Positions 1 through 7,516 of a stretch of 64,000 bases of DNA are shown here, in pieces. Origin of the DNA: Chitinophaga sancti (lineage in GTDB: Bacteria > Bacteroidota > Bacteroidia > Chitinophagales > Chitinophagaceae); the NCBI RefSeq assembly GCF_034087045.1, contig NZ_CP139247.1, forward strand, positions 7,218,001 through 7,282,000. Reading direction: 5' to 3'. Every line of letters begins with the position of its first letter. The first letter of the stretch is position 1. The notes below the pieces were generated by a model that saw only the letters and a list, made by a program, of their open reading frames with translations, was not told the DNA's origin and did not search any database. A program made the translations under genes and the position numbers.

Positions 1-1
1 A

Positions 2-931
2 TTTGCTGAAACGATGGACGATGCCCGCAAAGCACTGAAAGCAGTGAAAGACTCCGGCAAAATTTTCCAGGTAGGTACACAGCGTCGTAGCGGGGATAGT
101 TATCACGCTGCAAACCACTTTATCCAGCAAGGTAAATTCGGCCCCATTACCATGGTTGAAATGACCTGGAATGTGAACCAGCCGGGTCGCTGGCGCCGCC
201 CTGAATTAGTAAAGGAAATCAGGGAACAGGATACTGACTGGACCCGCTTTCTGGCAGGCCGCCCGAAAGATACCTGGGATCCTAGGAAATACCTCGAATA
301 TCGCCTGTTCTGGCCGTATTCTTCCGGTATATTTGGTCAGTGGATGACTCACCAGATCGATACGGTGCATTGGTTTACAAATCTGAAACACCCACGTAGC
401 GCAGTAGCAAACGGTGGTATCTATATGTGGAAAGATGGTCGTAAAAATGCAGATACGATCACGGCTGTTTTTGAGTACGGACCTGACAATGATCCAACCT
501 CCGGTTTCCAGGTGCAGTATAGCTCCCGCTTCTCCAACTCTGCTGGTGGTGTGAAGGAAATGTACTACTCTAATGGCGGTACCATCGATATCGATAAGAA
601 CAAGATCTCACCAACCGGTGGTTTGACTGAACGCGAAGCAAAGGAAATGGGAATGCATGCGAATCTGCTGCCTGAAATGACATTGAGCAATAACAGTAGT
701 GGCGTAGCTACATCTGCTGATATGGGTGGCGATCCACTAACGAATGCACACGTACGTAACTGGATGGAAAGTGTAAGAAAGGGACAGCAGGGAAATGCAC
801 CGATCGAAGCGGCTTATTCACATTCTATTGCGCTGATTATGGCAAATGCAGCGTATAGGACTGGGATGAAGGCTACTTTTGATGAGAAAAAACAAGAGGT
901 AATAGTAGGTGGCAAGCCTTTTATAATATGA
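2..931 (+). CDS. Gfo/Idh/MocA-family oxidoreductase, C-terminal part (5' end outside window)
   Basis: The frame is open at the left edge, so the gene begins upstream and the N-terminal NAD(P)-binding Rossmann part is mostly missing. About 309 residues remain. The segment GTQRRSGDSYHAANHFIQQG, followed by TMVEMTWNVNQPGRWRRP, is typical of the catalytic alpha/beta domain of secreted or periplasmic Gfo/Idh/MocA proteins common in Bacteroidota. The middle part (LFWPYSSGIFGQWMTHQIDT) carries the H-x-x-D pattern of the substrate pocket. Family members oxidise or reduce sugars and sugar derivatives with NAD(P); the substrate here cannot be told. A strong hairpin terminator follows the stop codon. 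The family assignment is secure, the exact function is not. Confidence 0.85.
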   Translation, partial: FAETMDDARKALKAVKDSGKIFQVGTQRRSGDSYHAANHFIQQGKFGPITMVEMTWNVNQPGRWRRPELVKEIREQDTDWTRFLAGRPKDTWDPRKYLEYRLFWPYSSGIFGQWMTHQIDTVHWFTNLKHPRSAVANGGIYMWKDGRKNADTITAVFEYGPDNDPTSGFQVQYSSRFSNSAGGVKEMYYSNGGTIDIDKNKISPTGGLTEREAKEMGMHANLLPEMTLSNNSSGVATSADMGGDPLTNAHVRNWMESVRKGQQGNAPIEAAYSHSIALIMANAAYRTGMKATFDEKKQEVIVGGKPFII

Positions 932-952
932 TCAGGCGAGTTATCCGCAATT

Positions 953-993
953 AAAAGAGGGTGTATCTAAAAATTAGATACACCCTCTTTTTT
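953..993. terminator. Bidirectional hairpin terminator
   Basis: A perfect 18-bp stem (953-970 with 974-991) has a 3-base loop, flanked by A-run and T-run. It lies between the convergent oxidoreductase and mrp genes and can serve both strands. Confidence 0.9.
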
Positions 994-1117
994 TGCGGAT
1001 ACCTGATGGAGCCAGATTCCATTTTATGCGTTGCTCAGGAGTTTCATTTATCAATGATACTCCTTCTTTTTTTGCAGGACCTGCGGCCAGCCTGAATGCC
1101 GGGCCGTTATGATTTCT

Positions 1118-2215
1118 TTATACAAATACTTCTACAATTCTCGTAGGCGCTACATTCGCATTCCTCATCGCAATGCTTCTTGCTGCCATACTTGCAAAGC
1201 CCATAAACGCCAGCTTGGTAGCATCCTCTCCACCCAGCATAGCCGGTACTCCTTCATCTCCACCTTCACGAATGCTCTGAACGATCGGGATCTGACCCAG
1301 GAATGGAATTTCCAGGTCTTCCGCCAACCGCTTACCGCCATCTTTACCAAATATGTAATATTTGTTATTGGGCAGCTCAGCAGGTGTGAAATAAGACATG
1401 TTCTCCACCAGGCCAATGATCGGTACATTAATTTGTGGACCATTGAACATAGCAATACCTTTCTTCGCATCAGCCAGTGCCACATCCTGCGGAGTGGTTA
1501 CTATCACTGCGCCTGTAACCGGTACAGTCTGTACCAGGGTCAGGTGAATATCGCCAGTGCCAGGAGGCATGTCAATTACCAGATAATCCAGCTCATCCCA
1601 GTATACGTCGGTAATGAACTGCTTGAGGGCGCTGCTGGCCATTGGACCACGCCATACTACTGCCTGTTTCTCATCGATCAGTAAACCGATGGACATCAGT
1701 TTGATACCATGCTTCTCCAAAGGAACGATCATGCCTTTTCCATCCACATTCACCATCATAGGACGGTGACCACGAACCCCAAACATAATTGGTACTGAAG
1801 GTCCGTAAATATCTGCATCCATCAACCCTACTTTGGCACCGCCTTCAGACAGGGCGAGAGCCAGGTTGGCCGCTACAGTAGACTTACCTACGCCTCCCTT
1901 GCCGGAAGCTACCACGATGATGTTTTTCACACCTGGCAGCAGGCTCTTTCCATCCTTACGGTTGGAGTTTACGTTGGCAGTCATATTTACATGCACCTCA
2001 GCATCTTTGCTGACCAGGTGATGGACAGCATTGATACAGGCATTTCTGATCAAATCTTTCAATGGACAGGCAGGGGTAGTAAGCACAACAGTGAACGTCA
2101 CTTTATTCCCATCTATCTCAATGTCTTTCACCATGTTAAGCGTTACCAGGTCCTTCCCCAGATCAGGCTCTTCCACATTGCTCAAAGCCTTTAAAATCTG
2201 TTCCGTAGTGATCAT
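1118..2215 (-). CDS. mrp: Mrp/NBP35-family P-loop ATPase, Fe-S cluster carrier type
   Basis: A 365-residue protein of the Mrp/ApbC family, cytosolic ATPases that carry Fe-S clusters to apo-proteins. Residues 1-75 form a MIP18/DUF59 domain, and the deviant Walker A motif GKGGVGKS lies at 105-112, followed by MDADIYGPSVP and VIDMPPGTGD. The place where many Mrp proteins have a Cys-x-x-Cys cluster ligand reads ENMSYFTPAELPNN and has no cysteine. The only cysteines are at about 50 and 60, in the N-terminal domain. From memory, the TPAELP form is common in Bacteroidota, so this is probably lineage-typical and not a broken gene. It stands alone between a terminator and a short upstream gap. Family certain; Fe-S carriage inferred from homologues. 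Confidence 0.93.
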   Translation of the reverse strand: MITTEQILKALSNVEEPDLGKDLVTLNMVKDIEIDGNKVTFTVVLTTPACPLKDLIRNACINAVHHLVSKDAEVHVNMTANVNSNRKDGKSLLPGVKNIIVVASGKGGVGKSTVAANLALALSEGGAKVGLMDADIYGPSVPIMFGVRGHRPMMVNVDGKGMIVPLEKHGIKLMSIGLLIDEKQAVVWRGPMASSALKQFITDVYWDELDYLVIDMPPGTGDIHLTLVQTVPVTGAVIVTTPQDVALADAKKGIAMFNGPQINVPIIGLVENMSYFTPAELPNNKYYIFGKDGGKRLAEDLEIPFLGQIPIVQSIREGGDEGVPAMLGGEDATKLAFMGFASMAARSIAMRNANVAPTRIVEVFV

Positions 2216-2382
2216 AAATAGTTGTTAATTTTAATTCGAGGCTGTAAAGTTAACCTAATTGCTAGTTACTTTGTCAGCGCTGTCATAGTTTTTGTCAATT
2301 GGTTCCGTTCATCCATCTATATGTACAGGAAAAACATTCCTATGGCTTATGTTTAATTCAAATCATTTATCTTAGAGGCGGC

Positions 2383-3048
2383 ATGCATAAGAAGATTTCC
2401 TACATACTGTTTTCGCTTTTGTTTCTACCTTTTCTGCTGAGAGCACAATTAACGCAGTTCAAAGATAGTATCATACAGATTTCCGGTATTACTATGACGG
2501 CAGATAGTTTAAGAGCCGTTCCTGCAGTGAGTATTCTCATTAAAGGACAAAACCGGGGTACCATCTCCAATCCGCAGGGGGTGTTTTCCATCGTGGCTTT
2601 TAAAGGTGATACGCTTATCTTTTCTGCAATTGGTTACAAGAGAAAAGAATTTAGAATTCCTACCACTCTGCCAGGTAATGCATATTCCCTGTTGCAGCTG
2701 ATGGTTGATGATACGACTTACCTGCCGGTAACAATCATCAAACCTTATCCTTCGCGGGAAGAGTTTGAGAAGGCGTTTGTAAGTATGGATGTGCCGGATG
2801 ACCAGTACGAACTGGCCAGGAAAAATACGGAAGAGGCGAAGATGAGGGCCATTTCAAGGTATGTACCACCAGATGCCGCAGAGGCAACCAATATGTACTT
2901 TAACAGGCAGGCGCAGAACCTCTATTATGCAGGTCAGTTACCTCCACAGAATATTATGAACCCACTGGCCTGGGCACAGTTTATACAGGCGTGGAAACGG
3001 GGAGATTTCAAGAGTGGAAGTAATAAACAATACGGATACGGGTATTAG
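2383..3048 (+). CDS. Secreted protein with carboxypeptidase-like regulatory (beta-barrel) domain
   Basis: 221 residues. I chose the ATG at 2383 because a clean signal peptide follows (KKISYILFSLLFLPFLLRAQ); the open frame extends upstream without such a signal. Residues about 35-100 (SVSILIKGQNRGT-like segment, then NPQGVFSIVAFKGDTLIFSAIGY) match the CarboxypepD_reg-like fold that Bacteroidota use in SusC receptors and in small stand-alone secreted proteins. The C-terminal half is rich in charged residues and Gln/Tyr and is not recognisable. It is a single gene with its own terminator. Export to the periplasm or outer-membrane surface is inferred from the signal; the role is unknown. Confidence 0.75.
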   Translation: MHKKISYILFSLLFLPFLLRAQLTQFKDSIIQISGITMTADSLRAVPAVSILIKGQNRGTISNPQGVFSIVAFKGDTLIFSAIGYKRKEFRIPTTLPGNAYSLLQLMVDDTTYLPVTIIKPYPSREEFEKAFVSMDVPDDQYELARKNTEEAKMRAISRYVPPDAAEATNMYFNRQAQNLYYAGQLPPQNIMNPLAWAQFIQAWKRGDFKSGSNKQYGYGY

Positions 3049-3064
3049 TATTTAAAAAATATTG

Positions 3065-3105
3065 ACAAAACCGGATCAATCGCGAAGTGGTTGATCCGGT
3101 TTTGT
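3065..3105 (+). terminator. Hairpin terminator
   Basis: A 15-bp perfect stem (3065-3079 with 3091-3105) follows the preceding gene and ends in a T-rich stretch. Confidence 0.85.
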
Positions 3106-3276
3106 ATTTTAAGGAAGGGAGAACGGTTGGGGATTGCGGTGATAGATGAATAGGTTTTGTCTTTGCGTTTTGGACCCTGCGGCGCCGGAAGAAAACGATT
3201 TTGAGTTACTTTAATTAGCCTTCGAAGTTGAAAGCAATTGAATTTTGAAATTTGAAGTTTCAATTTCATATTCACT

Positions 3277-3284
3277 TAAATTTG
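3277..3284 (+). promoter_or_regulatory. Bacteroidota -7 promoter element (TAAATTTG)
   Basis: An exact TAnnTTTG match directly before the dehydrogenase gene. With a transcription start a few bases downstream, the ATGs at 3252 and 3285 would fall outside or at the edge of the mRNA, which favours the ATG at 3300. Confidence 0.55.
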
Positions 3285-3299
3285 ATGAAATTCAATTCC

Positions 3300-4196
3300 A
3301 TGTTTTCATCAAAAAATATTGCCGTGATCGGCGCCGGCACCATGGGTAATGGCATCGCACATGTTTTCGCCCAAAACAATTTTACAGTTACCCTGATCGA
3401 CGTATCCGCACCGGCACTGGAACGCGCCTTGCAAACCATCGAAAAAAACCTTGACAGACAGGTAGCAAAAGCAACGATTACAAATGAAATAAAGTCTGGT
3501 ACCTTAGGCAATATTACCACCACCACAGACCTCGCCACCGGTGTACAAAACGCAGATCTGATCGTGGAAGCCGCCACTGAAAACACTACCCTGAAACTGA
3601 AAATATTCCAGGACCTGGATCAGTATGCAAAACCAAATGCCATCCTCGCTACCAACACCTCTTCTATTTCCATCACGAAGATCGCTGCTGCTACCAAACG
3701 CCCTGGTAAGGTAATCGGCATGCACTTTATGAACCCTGTCCCGGTTATGAAACTGGTGGAAATTATCAATGGCTATGCGACAGAAAAAAGTGTGACAGAC
3801 ACCATCGTTGACCTTTCTTCCCAGTTAGGCAAAGTACCGTGTGTAGTCAATGACTATCCGGGTTTTATTGCCAATCGCATCTTAATGCCCATGATCAATG
3901 AAGCCATCAGTTCATTATACGAAGGAGTAGCAGGTGTTGCAGAAATTGATACCGTGATGAAACTGGGAATGGCACATCCTATGGGTCCATTGCAATTAGC
4001 TGATTTTATCGGACTGGATGTATGTCTTTCTATTTTACGTGTATTGCAGGATGGATTTGGGAATCCGAAATATGCCCCTTGTCCGTTGCTGGTAAATATG
4101 GTGACGGCGGGTTACCTGGGGGTGAAAAGTGGGGAAGGATTTTACAAATATGAGAAAGGGAGTAAAGACCTCGTCGTGAGTGATCGTTTTAAATAA
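3300..4196 (+). CDS. hbd: 3-hydroxyacyl-CoA (3-hydroxybutyryl-CoA) dehydrogenase
   Basis: 298 residues, the usual length for the single-function enzyme that interconverts L-3-hydroxyacyl-CoA and 3-oxoacyl-CoA with NAD(H). The N-terminal Rossmann motif GAGTMGNGIA starts at residue 11, right after the chosen start. MHFMNPVPVMKLVEI contains the catalytic histidine, and GFIANRILMPMINEA is the conserved entry to the C-terminal helical domain. The start at 3300 is preferred over upstream in-frame ATGs because of the promoter element at 3277 and because it places the nucleotide-binding strand at the N-terminus. It acts in fatty-acid or butanoate metabolism in the cytosol; no pathway partners are adjacent, so the substrate chain length is open. 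Confidence 0.92.
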   Translation: MFSSKNIAVIGAGTMGNGIAHVFAQNNFTVTLIDVSAPALERALQTIEKNLDRQVAKATITNEIKSGTLGNITTTTDLATGVQNADLIVEAATENTTLKLKIFQDLDQYAKPNAILATNTSSISITKIAAATKRPGKVIGMHFMNPVPVMKLVEIINGYATEKSVTDTIVDLSSQLGKVPCVVNDYPGFIANRILMPMINEAISSLYEGVAGVAEIDTVMKLGMAHPMGPLQLADFIGLDVCLSILRVLQDGFGNPKYAPCPLLVNMVTAGYLGVKSGEGFYKYEKGSKDLVVSDRFK

Positions 4197-4270
4197 ATTA
4201 GCTTAGGCATCAGTGGCTTTTAGCGTGTCGGCATCGGGAGCGCTTTTATAAATCATTGTATGTTTTTAAT

Positions 4271-4301
4271 AAATAAAGAAGGCGCTAAGCCTTCTTTATT
4301 T
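4271..4301. terminator. Bidirectional terminator overlapping the 3' end of yigZ
   Basis: A 13-bp stem (4271-4283 with 4289-4301) flanked by A and T runs sits between convergent genes. Its right arm lies inside the last codons of the leftward gene. Confidence 0.85.
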
Positions 4302-4881
4302 CTAACCCATGAATATCTTTTAGCTTCAACAGCGCCAACTCCTGCACGGCTTTCGGTATCCCGATATCCATACTGCAAAACAGCTGTAACTCCTGTGCAT
4401 ATACGGTACAGTTCTGTTGTTTCACCACCATCATGATATCGTTCAGAATAGTGTAGTCAAAACTGAGATGATACTTTACCTCTACATTTTTCTGCACCGC
4501 AGGAATCACCTGCAGTACCATAGAAGCTGACATCTTATAAGCATTGATCAGACCCGGTGCACCTAATAATGTACCGCCAAAATAGCGGACTACCACCACC
4601 AGTGTATCAGTCAATCCTTTGCTGTCTATCTGCCCCAGTATAGGCTTTCCGGCTGTACCTGAAGGTTCACCGTCATCACTGGCGCGAAACTGTAATCCAT
4701 CTGTACCCAGCCTGTAAGCAAAACAATGATGTGTAGCTTTGGGGTGTTCTTTTTTCACTTCCTGCAGGCATTCTTTCACCTGCTCTACCGACTTCACCGG
4801 CCATGCATAGGCCAGGAACTTACTGCCCCTGTCCTTAAATTCAGCCGTTGCTGATTTTTCTATAGTAAAATAAACTTCCAT
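4285..4881 (-). CDS. yigZ: YigZ/IMPACT-family protein
   Basis: 198 residues, close to the family norm of about 200. The IMPACT N-terminal signature is intact: KATHHCFAYRLG, ASDDGEPSGTAGKPIL and VVVVRYFGGTLLGAPGL. A C-terminal DUF1949-like ferredoxin-fold domain follows from about residue 135. Bacterial members are linked to translation or nucleic-acid binding, but no reaction is established. The start is well fixed, since the protein begins MEVYFTIEKSATAEFKDRGSKF as in relatives. The gene lies 9 bp downstream of the stop of the secreted protein gene at 4891-6162 and is probably cotranscribed with ribD and that gene, all leftward. Confidence 0.92.
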   Translation of the reverse strand: MEVYFTIEKSATAEFKDRGSKFLAYAWPVKSVEQVKECLQEVKKEHPKATHHCFAYRLGTDGLQFRASDDGEPSGTAGKPILGQIDSKGLTDTLVVVVRYFGGTLLGAPGLINAYKMSASMVLQVIPAVQKNVEVKYHLSFDYTILNDIMMVVKQQNCTVYAQELQLFCSMDIGIPKAVQELALLKLKDIHGLEIKKA

Positions 4882-4890
4882 GCTTAGTTG

Positions 4891-6162
4891 TTAAGGGGTA
4901 TAATTGATCACCAGCAAATTGTTCTGCTTCAGATCCGTTTTGATGCGCACGTATTTCCTGATCTTACCTGCGGTGATCTTCATCACGGCAGTATTGGGAG
5001 GAATACTCCCCAAATTGTCTGCCAGTAATATCATCCGGTTCTCGCCCGGTTGGAGTGTAACTGATAATTTTTGTCTGCGTTTTAATACGGGAAATCCACT
5101 GACTATAAATTTGTCATTCAGGCGAATGGAAATGCTGTCCCCATCTTCGGCGGCATCATCCCACAATTCCAGTACTACATCACCGGTGTTCACCGTGATC
5201 TGGTCCAGCAGGTTGTTACGCCTTTCCGTCAACCTGTTATCTACTGTGGGTAAGGGTTGCTGCGGTTTAGTTTTCCTGTATACCTGTGCTATCAGGAAGG
5301 TAGAATAGTAATTGGATTTATCAAGAAAATCGTAAATAGCATCCACACTATCCGTCTTGATCCTGAAGGAGCCTGTGTTTGGGGGGAGCCTGCCGAAATT
5401 GTCTGCAAAGAATCCCAATATGTTCATACCTGTATCCAGCTTTACCTGGAAGAGGGAGCCACCGGGACTTACATACTGCTGGTTCAGCAATGTTTTACCA
5501 TTGTGTGTAAAGGTCACGGTATCCTTGTCATCTACATCTTCGTCCCTGATAAAGACGGGGATGATGGAATCGTAGACAGTCACTTTATCATATACACCGA
5601 AATAAATGGAATCACCTTCGGGATGAATCATGCGGTTGGTATCCGGACTTTTCCAGGGAATGTTATCTTTCTTTTTTAATAAGATCGGTTTCTTCGATAG
5701 CAGTTCCCGCAGGTAATCCTTCATCATGCCATAGATTTCATCGTCATGATAAAACCCCTGCATATACAACTCGAAAGAGTTGATCCACATACGTTCAATA
5801 GAAATGCCATTGGGTTTAAAATCCAGTGTACCATTGAGATACAGCATCCAGGCGGCGAGTTTAAAAGGCGTTTCAGAGAGGGGGTATTTATTTCTGCCAA
5901 TGCCGAGTTCGTGGTCGTTCTTTTTACATAACAACACTTCGTATGAACCGGAAAAGGAGCCGTAGTCAATTTTGAGGAGGGCCGGATACAGCATTTTGTT
6001 GGAAGGTTCGCTGATCTGCCATTCCATACTGATGGTTTTGGAGCTGCCTGTGGGGGTGTAATCCATATGCCAGGTACCGGTCCATTTATCACCCTGGCCT
6101 ACTGCCTGCAGTGAGTAAAGAATGAATATCCATATGCATATAGGTGCCCTGAATTTGTACAT
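4891..6162 (-). CDS. Secreted protein of unknown function with a duplicated beta-rich domain
   Basis: 423 residues, not recognised as a named family. Residues 1-22 form a signal peptide ending near VGQG, so it is exported. Residues 24-165 are probably one beta-rich domain (GTWHMDYTPTGSSKTISMEW). After that comes an internal duplication: residues about 203-272 and 329-398 both contain an acidic start (DEDVDDKDTV / DDAAEDGDSI), then N-G/N-D-K, and end in ADNFGRLPPNTG / ADNLGSIPPNTA. Such repeats suggest two tandem beta-sandwich modules, perhaps for ligand or surface binding. It sits between ribD (1 bp away) and yigZ (9 bp), so it is translated from the same mRNA although no functional link to riboflavin is apparent. 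Confidence 0.7.
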   Translation of the reverse strand: MYKFRAPICIWIFILYSLQAVGQGDKWTGTWHMDYTPTGSSKTISMEWQISEPSNKMLYPALLKIDYGSFSGSYEVLLCKKNDHELGIGRNKYPLSETPFKLAAWMLYLNGTLDFKPNGISIERMWINSFELYMQGFYHDDEIYGMMKDYLRELLSKKPILLKKKDNIPWKSPDTNRMIHPEGDSIYFGVYDKVTVYDSIIPVFIRDEDVDDKDTVTFTHNGKTLLNQQYVSPGGSLFQVKLDTGMNILGFFADNFGRLPPNTGSFRIKTDSVDAIYDFLDKSNYYSTFLIAQVYRKTKPQQPLPTVDNRLTERRNNLLDQITVNTGDVVLELWDDAAEDGDSISIRLNDKFIVSGFPVLKRRQKLSVTLQPGENRMILLADNLGSIPPNTAVMKITAGKIRKYVRIKTDLKQNNLLVINYTP

Positions 6163-6163
6163 G

Positions 6164-7306
6164 TTATTGTTCCCTGTGGTAAATATAAATATGATCGCCC
6201 AGTAGCGGGGTTTCAGAAATTATCTTTGCATACTTTAACAGCGGTGCCGGGAGTCCTCCTGGCAGTGTGATGGATCCCCTGATTATCCTTGCTTCATCCC
6301 ACAATCCGGCTTCGATAAAGCTGTTTAGCGTGGCGGCGCCGCCTTCTACCAGTACACTGAGTATACGACGTTCGTGCAGTTCGTGCATGAGTTGTGTGAG
6401 GCTGCCGCCATTGAAGGAGAAGGTTGCCTGACTGTCATCGTACAATTGATCAGCTTCAGGTATCGGGTGATTTTGACTATCGCCTCTGAAAATGAAAGTC
6501 TCCTGACTGCCATCGTACAATTGATCAGCTTCAGGTATCGGGTGGTTTTGACTATCGCCTCTGAAAAAGAAGGTCTCCTGACTGCCATCGTACAGGTGAT
6601 GAGTTTTGGGTACCCTGTGGTGGGGGTCTATCACAATGCGCAAAGGATCTTTGCCTGTCCACAGCCGGTTATTGAGCCGGGGATTATCCATTACGGCAGT
6701 ACGGCTGCCGACCAGGATGCCTGCCTCCTCACTACGCCAGCGATGTACCAGTCTGTCGGAGTATTGATTGGAGATACGAACAGTATGTCCGTCTTTAGTA
6801 CCTATATACCCTGCCTGGCACTGGGCCCATTTTAAAATTATATAGGGGCGTTGTTGCTCATGAAATGTAAAAAAGCGGCTGTTCAGTGCCCTGCATTCGG
6901 CTTCCAGGATACCTGTCCGCACGGTGACCCCTGCATTTTGGAGGATGCTGATCCCTTTTCCGGCTACGGCGCTGAAGGTATCCACACAGCCAATGACCAC
7001 TTCCCGGATCTTTTCTGAGACGATCAGGTTGGCACAGGGAGGTGTTTTGCCATAGTGAGCACAGGGTTCCAGGCTCACGTACATGGTGGCTGCAGGAACC
7101 AGGTGCCGGTCCCCATCTTTTACAGAATTGACACAATTCACTTCGGCATGCGCCTGCCCGTATACCCTGTGGTATCCCTCTCCTATTATCCTGCCTTCGT
7201 GCACCAACACCGCTCCCACCATAGGGTTCGGGGCTACATACCCTGCTCCCAGGGTAGCCAGCTGAATGCAACGGGACATGAAAAATTCATCTGTAAGGCG
7301 GTTCAT
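6164..7306 (-). CDS. ribD: Bifunctional riboflavin biosynthesis protein RibD (deaminase/reductase)
   Basis: 380 residues. The N-terminal half is the pyrimidine deaminase with zinc-site motifs HAEVNCV and EPCAHYGKTPPC; the C-terminal half is the NADPH-dependent reductase (GILVGSRTAVMDNPRLNNRLW, LVEGGAATLNSFIEAGLWDE). Together they carry out the second and third steps of riboflavin synthesis in the cytosol. The ATG at 7306 (MNRLTDEFFMSRCIQLA) is chosen; the open frame runs 55 codons further up only because it crosses the promoter repeats. Residues about 236-292 of the reductase half are a tandem amplification of a 25-residue unit (LYDGSQETFIFRGDSQNHPI is part of it). This lengthens a region that is a single strand-loop in relatives. 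Whether the enzyme tolerates it is unknown, but the frame and all motifs are intact. Confidence 0.93.
   Translation of the reverse strand: MNRLTDEFFMSRCIQLATLGAGYVAPNPMVGAVLVHEGRIIGEGYHRVYGQAHAEVNCVNSVKDGDRHLVPAATMYVSLEPCAHYGKTPPCANLIVSEKIREVVIGCVDTFSAVAGKGISILQNAGVTVRTGILEAECRALNSRFFTFHEQQRPYIILKWAQCQAGYIGTKDGHTVRISNQYSDRLVHRWRSEEAGILVGSRTAVMDNPRLNNRLWTGKDPLRIVIDPHHRVPKTHHLYDGSQETFFFRGDSQNHPIPEADQLYDGSQETFIFRGDSQNHPIPEADQLYDDSQATFSFNGGSLTQLMHELHERRILSVLVEGGAATLNSFIEAGLWDEARIIRGSITLPGGLPAPLLKYAKIISETPLLGDHIYIYHREQ
6430..6600. repeat. 75-bp tandem repeat inside ribD (2 full copies plus a partial third)
   Basis: Copies begin at 6430, 6505 and 6580 with an exact 75-bp period and only a few substitutions between the two full copies. 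Being a multiple of three, the unit adds 25 residues per copy without shifting the frame. Confidence 0.95.
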
Positions 7307-7310
7307 GACA

Positions 7311-7480
7311 GTGTTTGTATCTTTACTTTTACCTGCAAAAATATCACCCTGGATTTCAGGAATAACATCCTTGTCAGTGTTTGTATCTTTACTTTTGCCT
7401 GCAAAAAATATCACCCTGGATTTCAGGAATAACATCCTTGTCAGTGTTTGTATCTTTACTTTTGCCTGCAAAAATATCGT
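7311..7480. repeat. 66/67-bp tandem repeat in the ribD-prmC intergenic region (2 full copies plus a partial third)
   Basis: The word GTGTTTGTATCTTTACTTTT recurs at 7311, 7377 and 7444. The third copy is truncated after about 36 bp. Each copy carries promoter elements facing both ways. Confidence 0.95.
7324..7476. promoter_or_regulatory. Triplicated symmetrical divergent promoter for ribD (leftward) and prmC (rightward)
   Basis: Each repeat copy contains TACTTTTG(CCTG)CAAAAATA, that is a rightward TAnnTTTG and a leftward TAnnTTTG face to face with 4 bases between them. Rightward elements are at 7324 (last base A instead of G), 7390 and 7457. Leftward elements are at 7336-7343 and 7469-7476; the middle leftward copy has one extra T, which accounts for the 67-bp period. 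A TTG lies 16 bases upstream of the rightward element at 7457. Activity is inferred from the consensus only. Confidence 0.6.
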
Positions 7481-7516
7481 TTACGCAGGGAATTTCCCTT
7501 TTTTATACCAGAGCTT

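Noticed and set aside
7307..7471. 55-residue N-terminal extension of RibD
   Set aside because: It would translate the promoter repeats; the family start is MNRLTDEFF at 7306.
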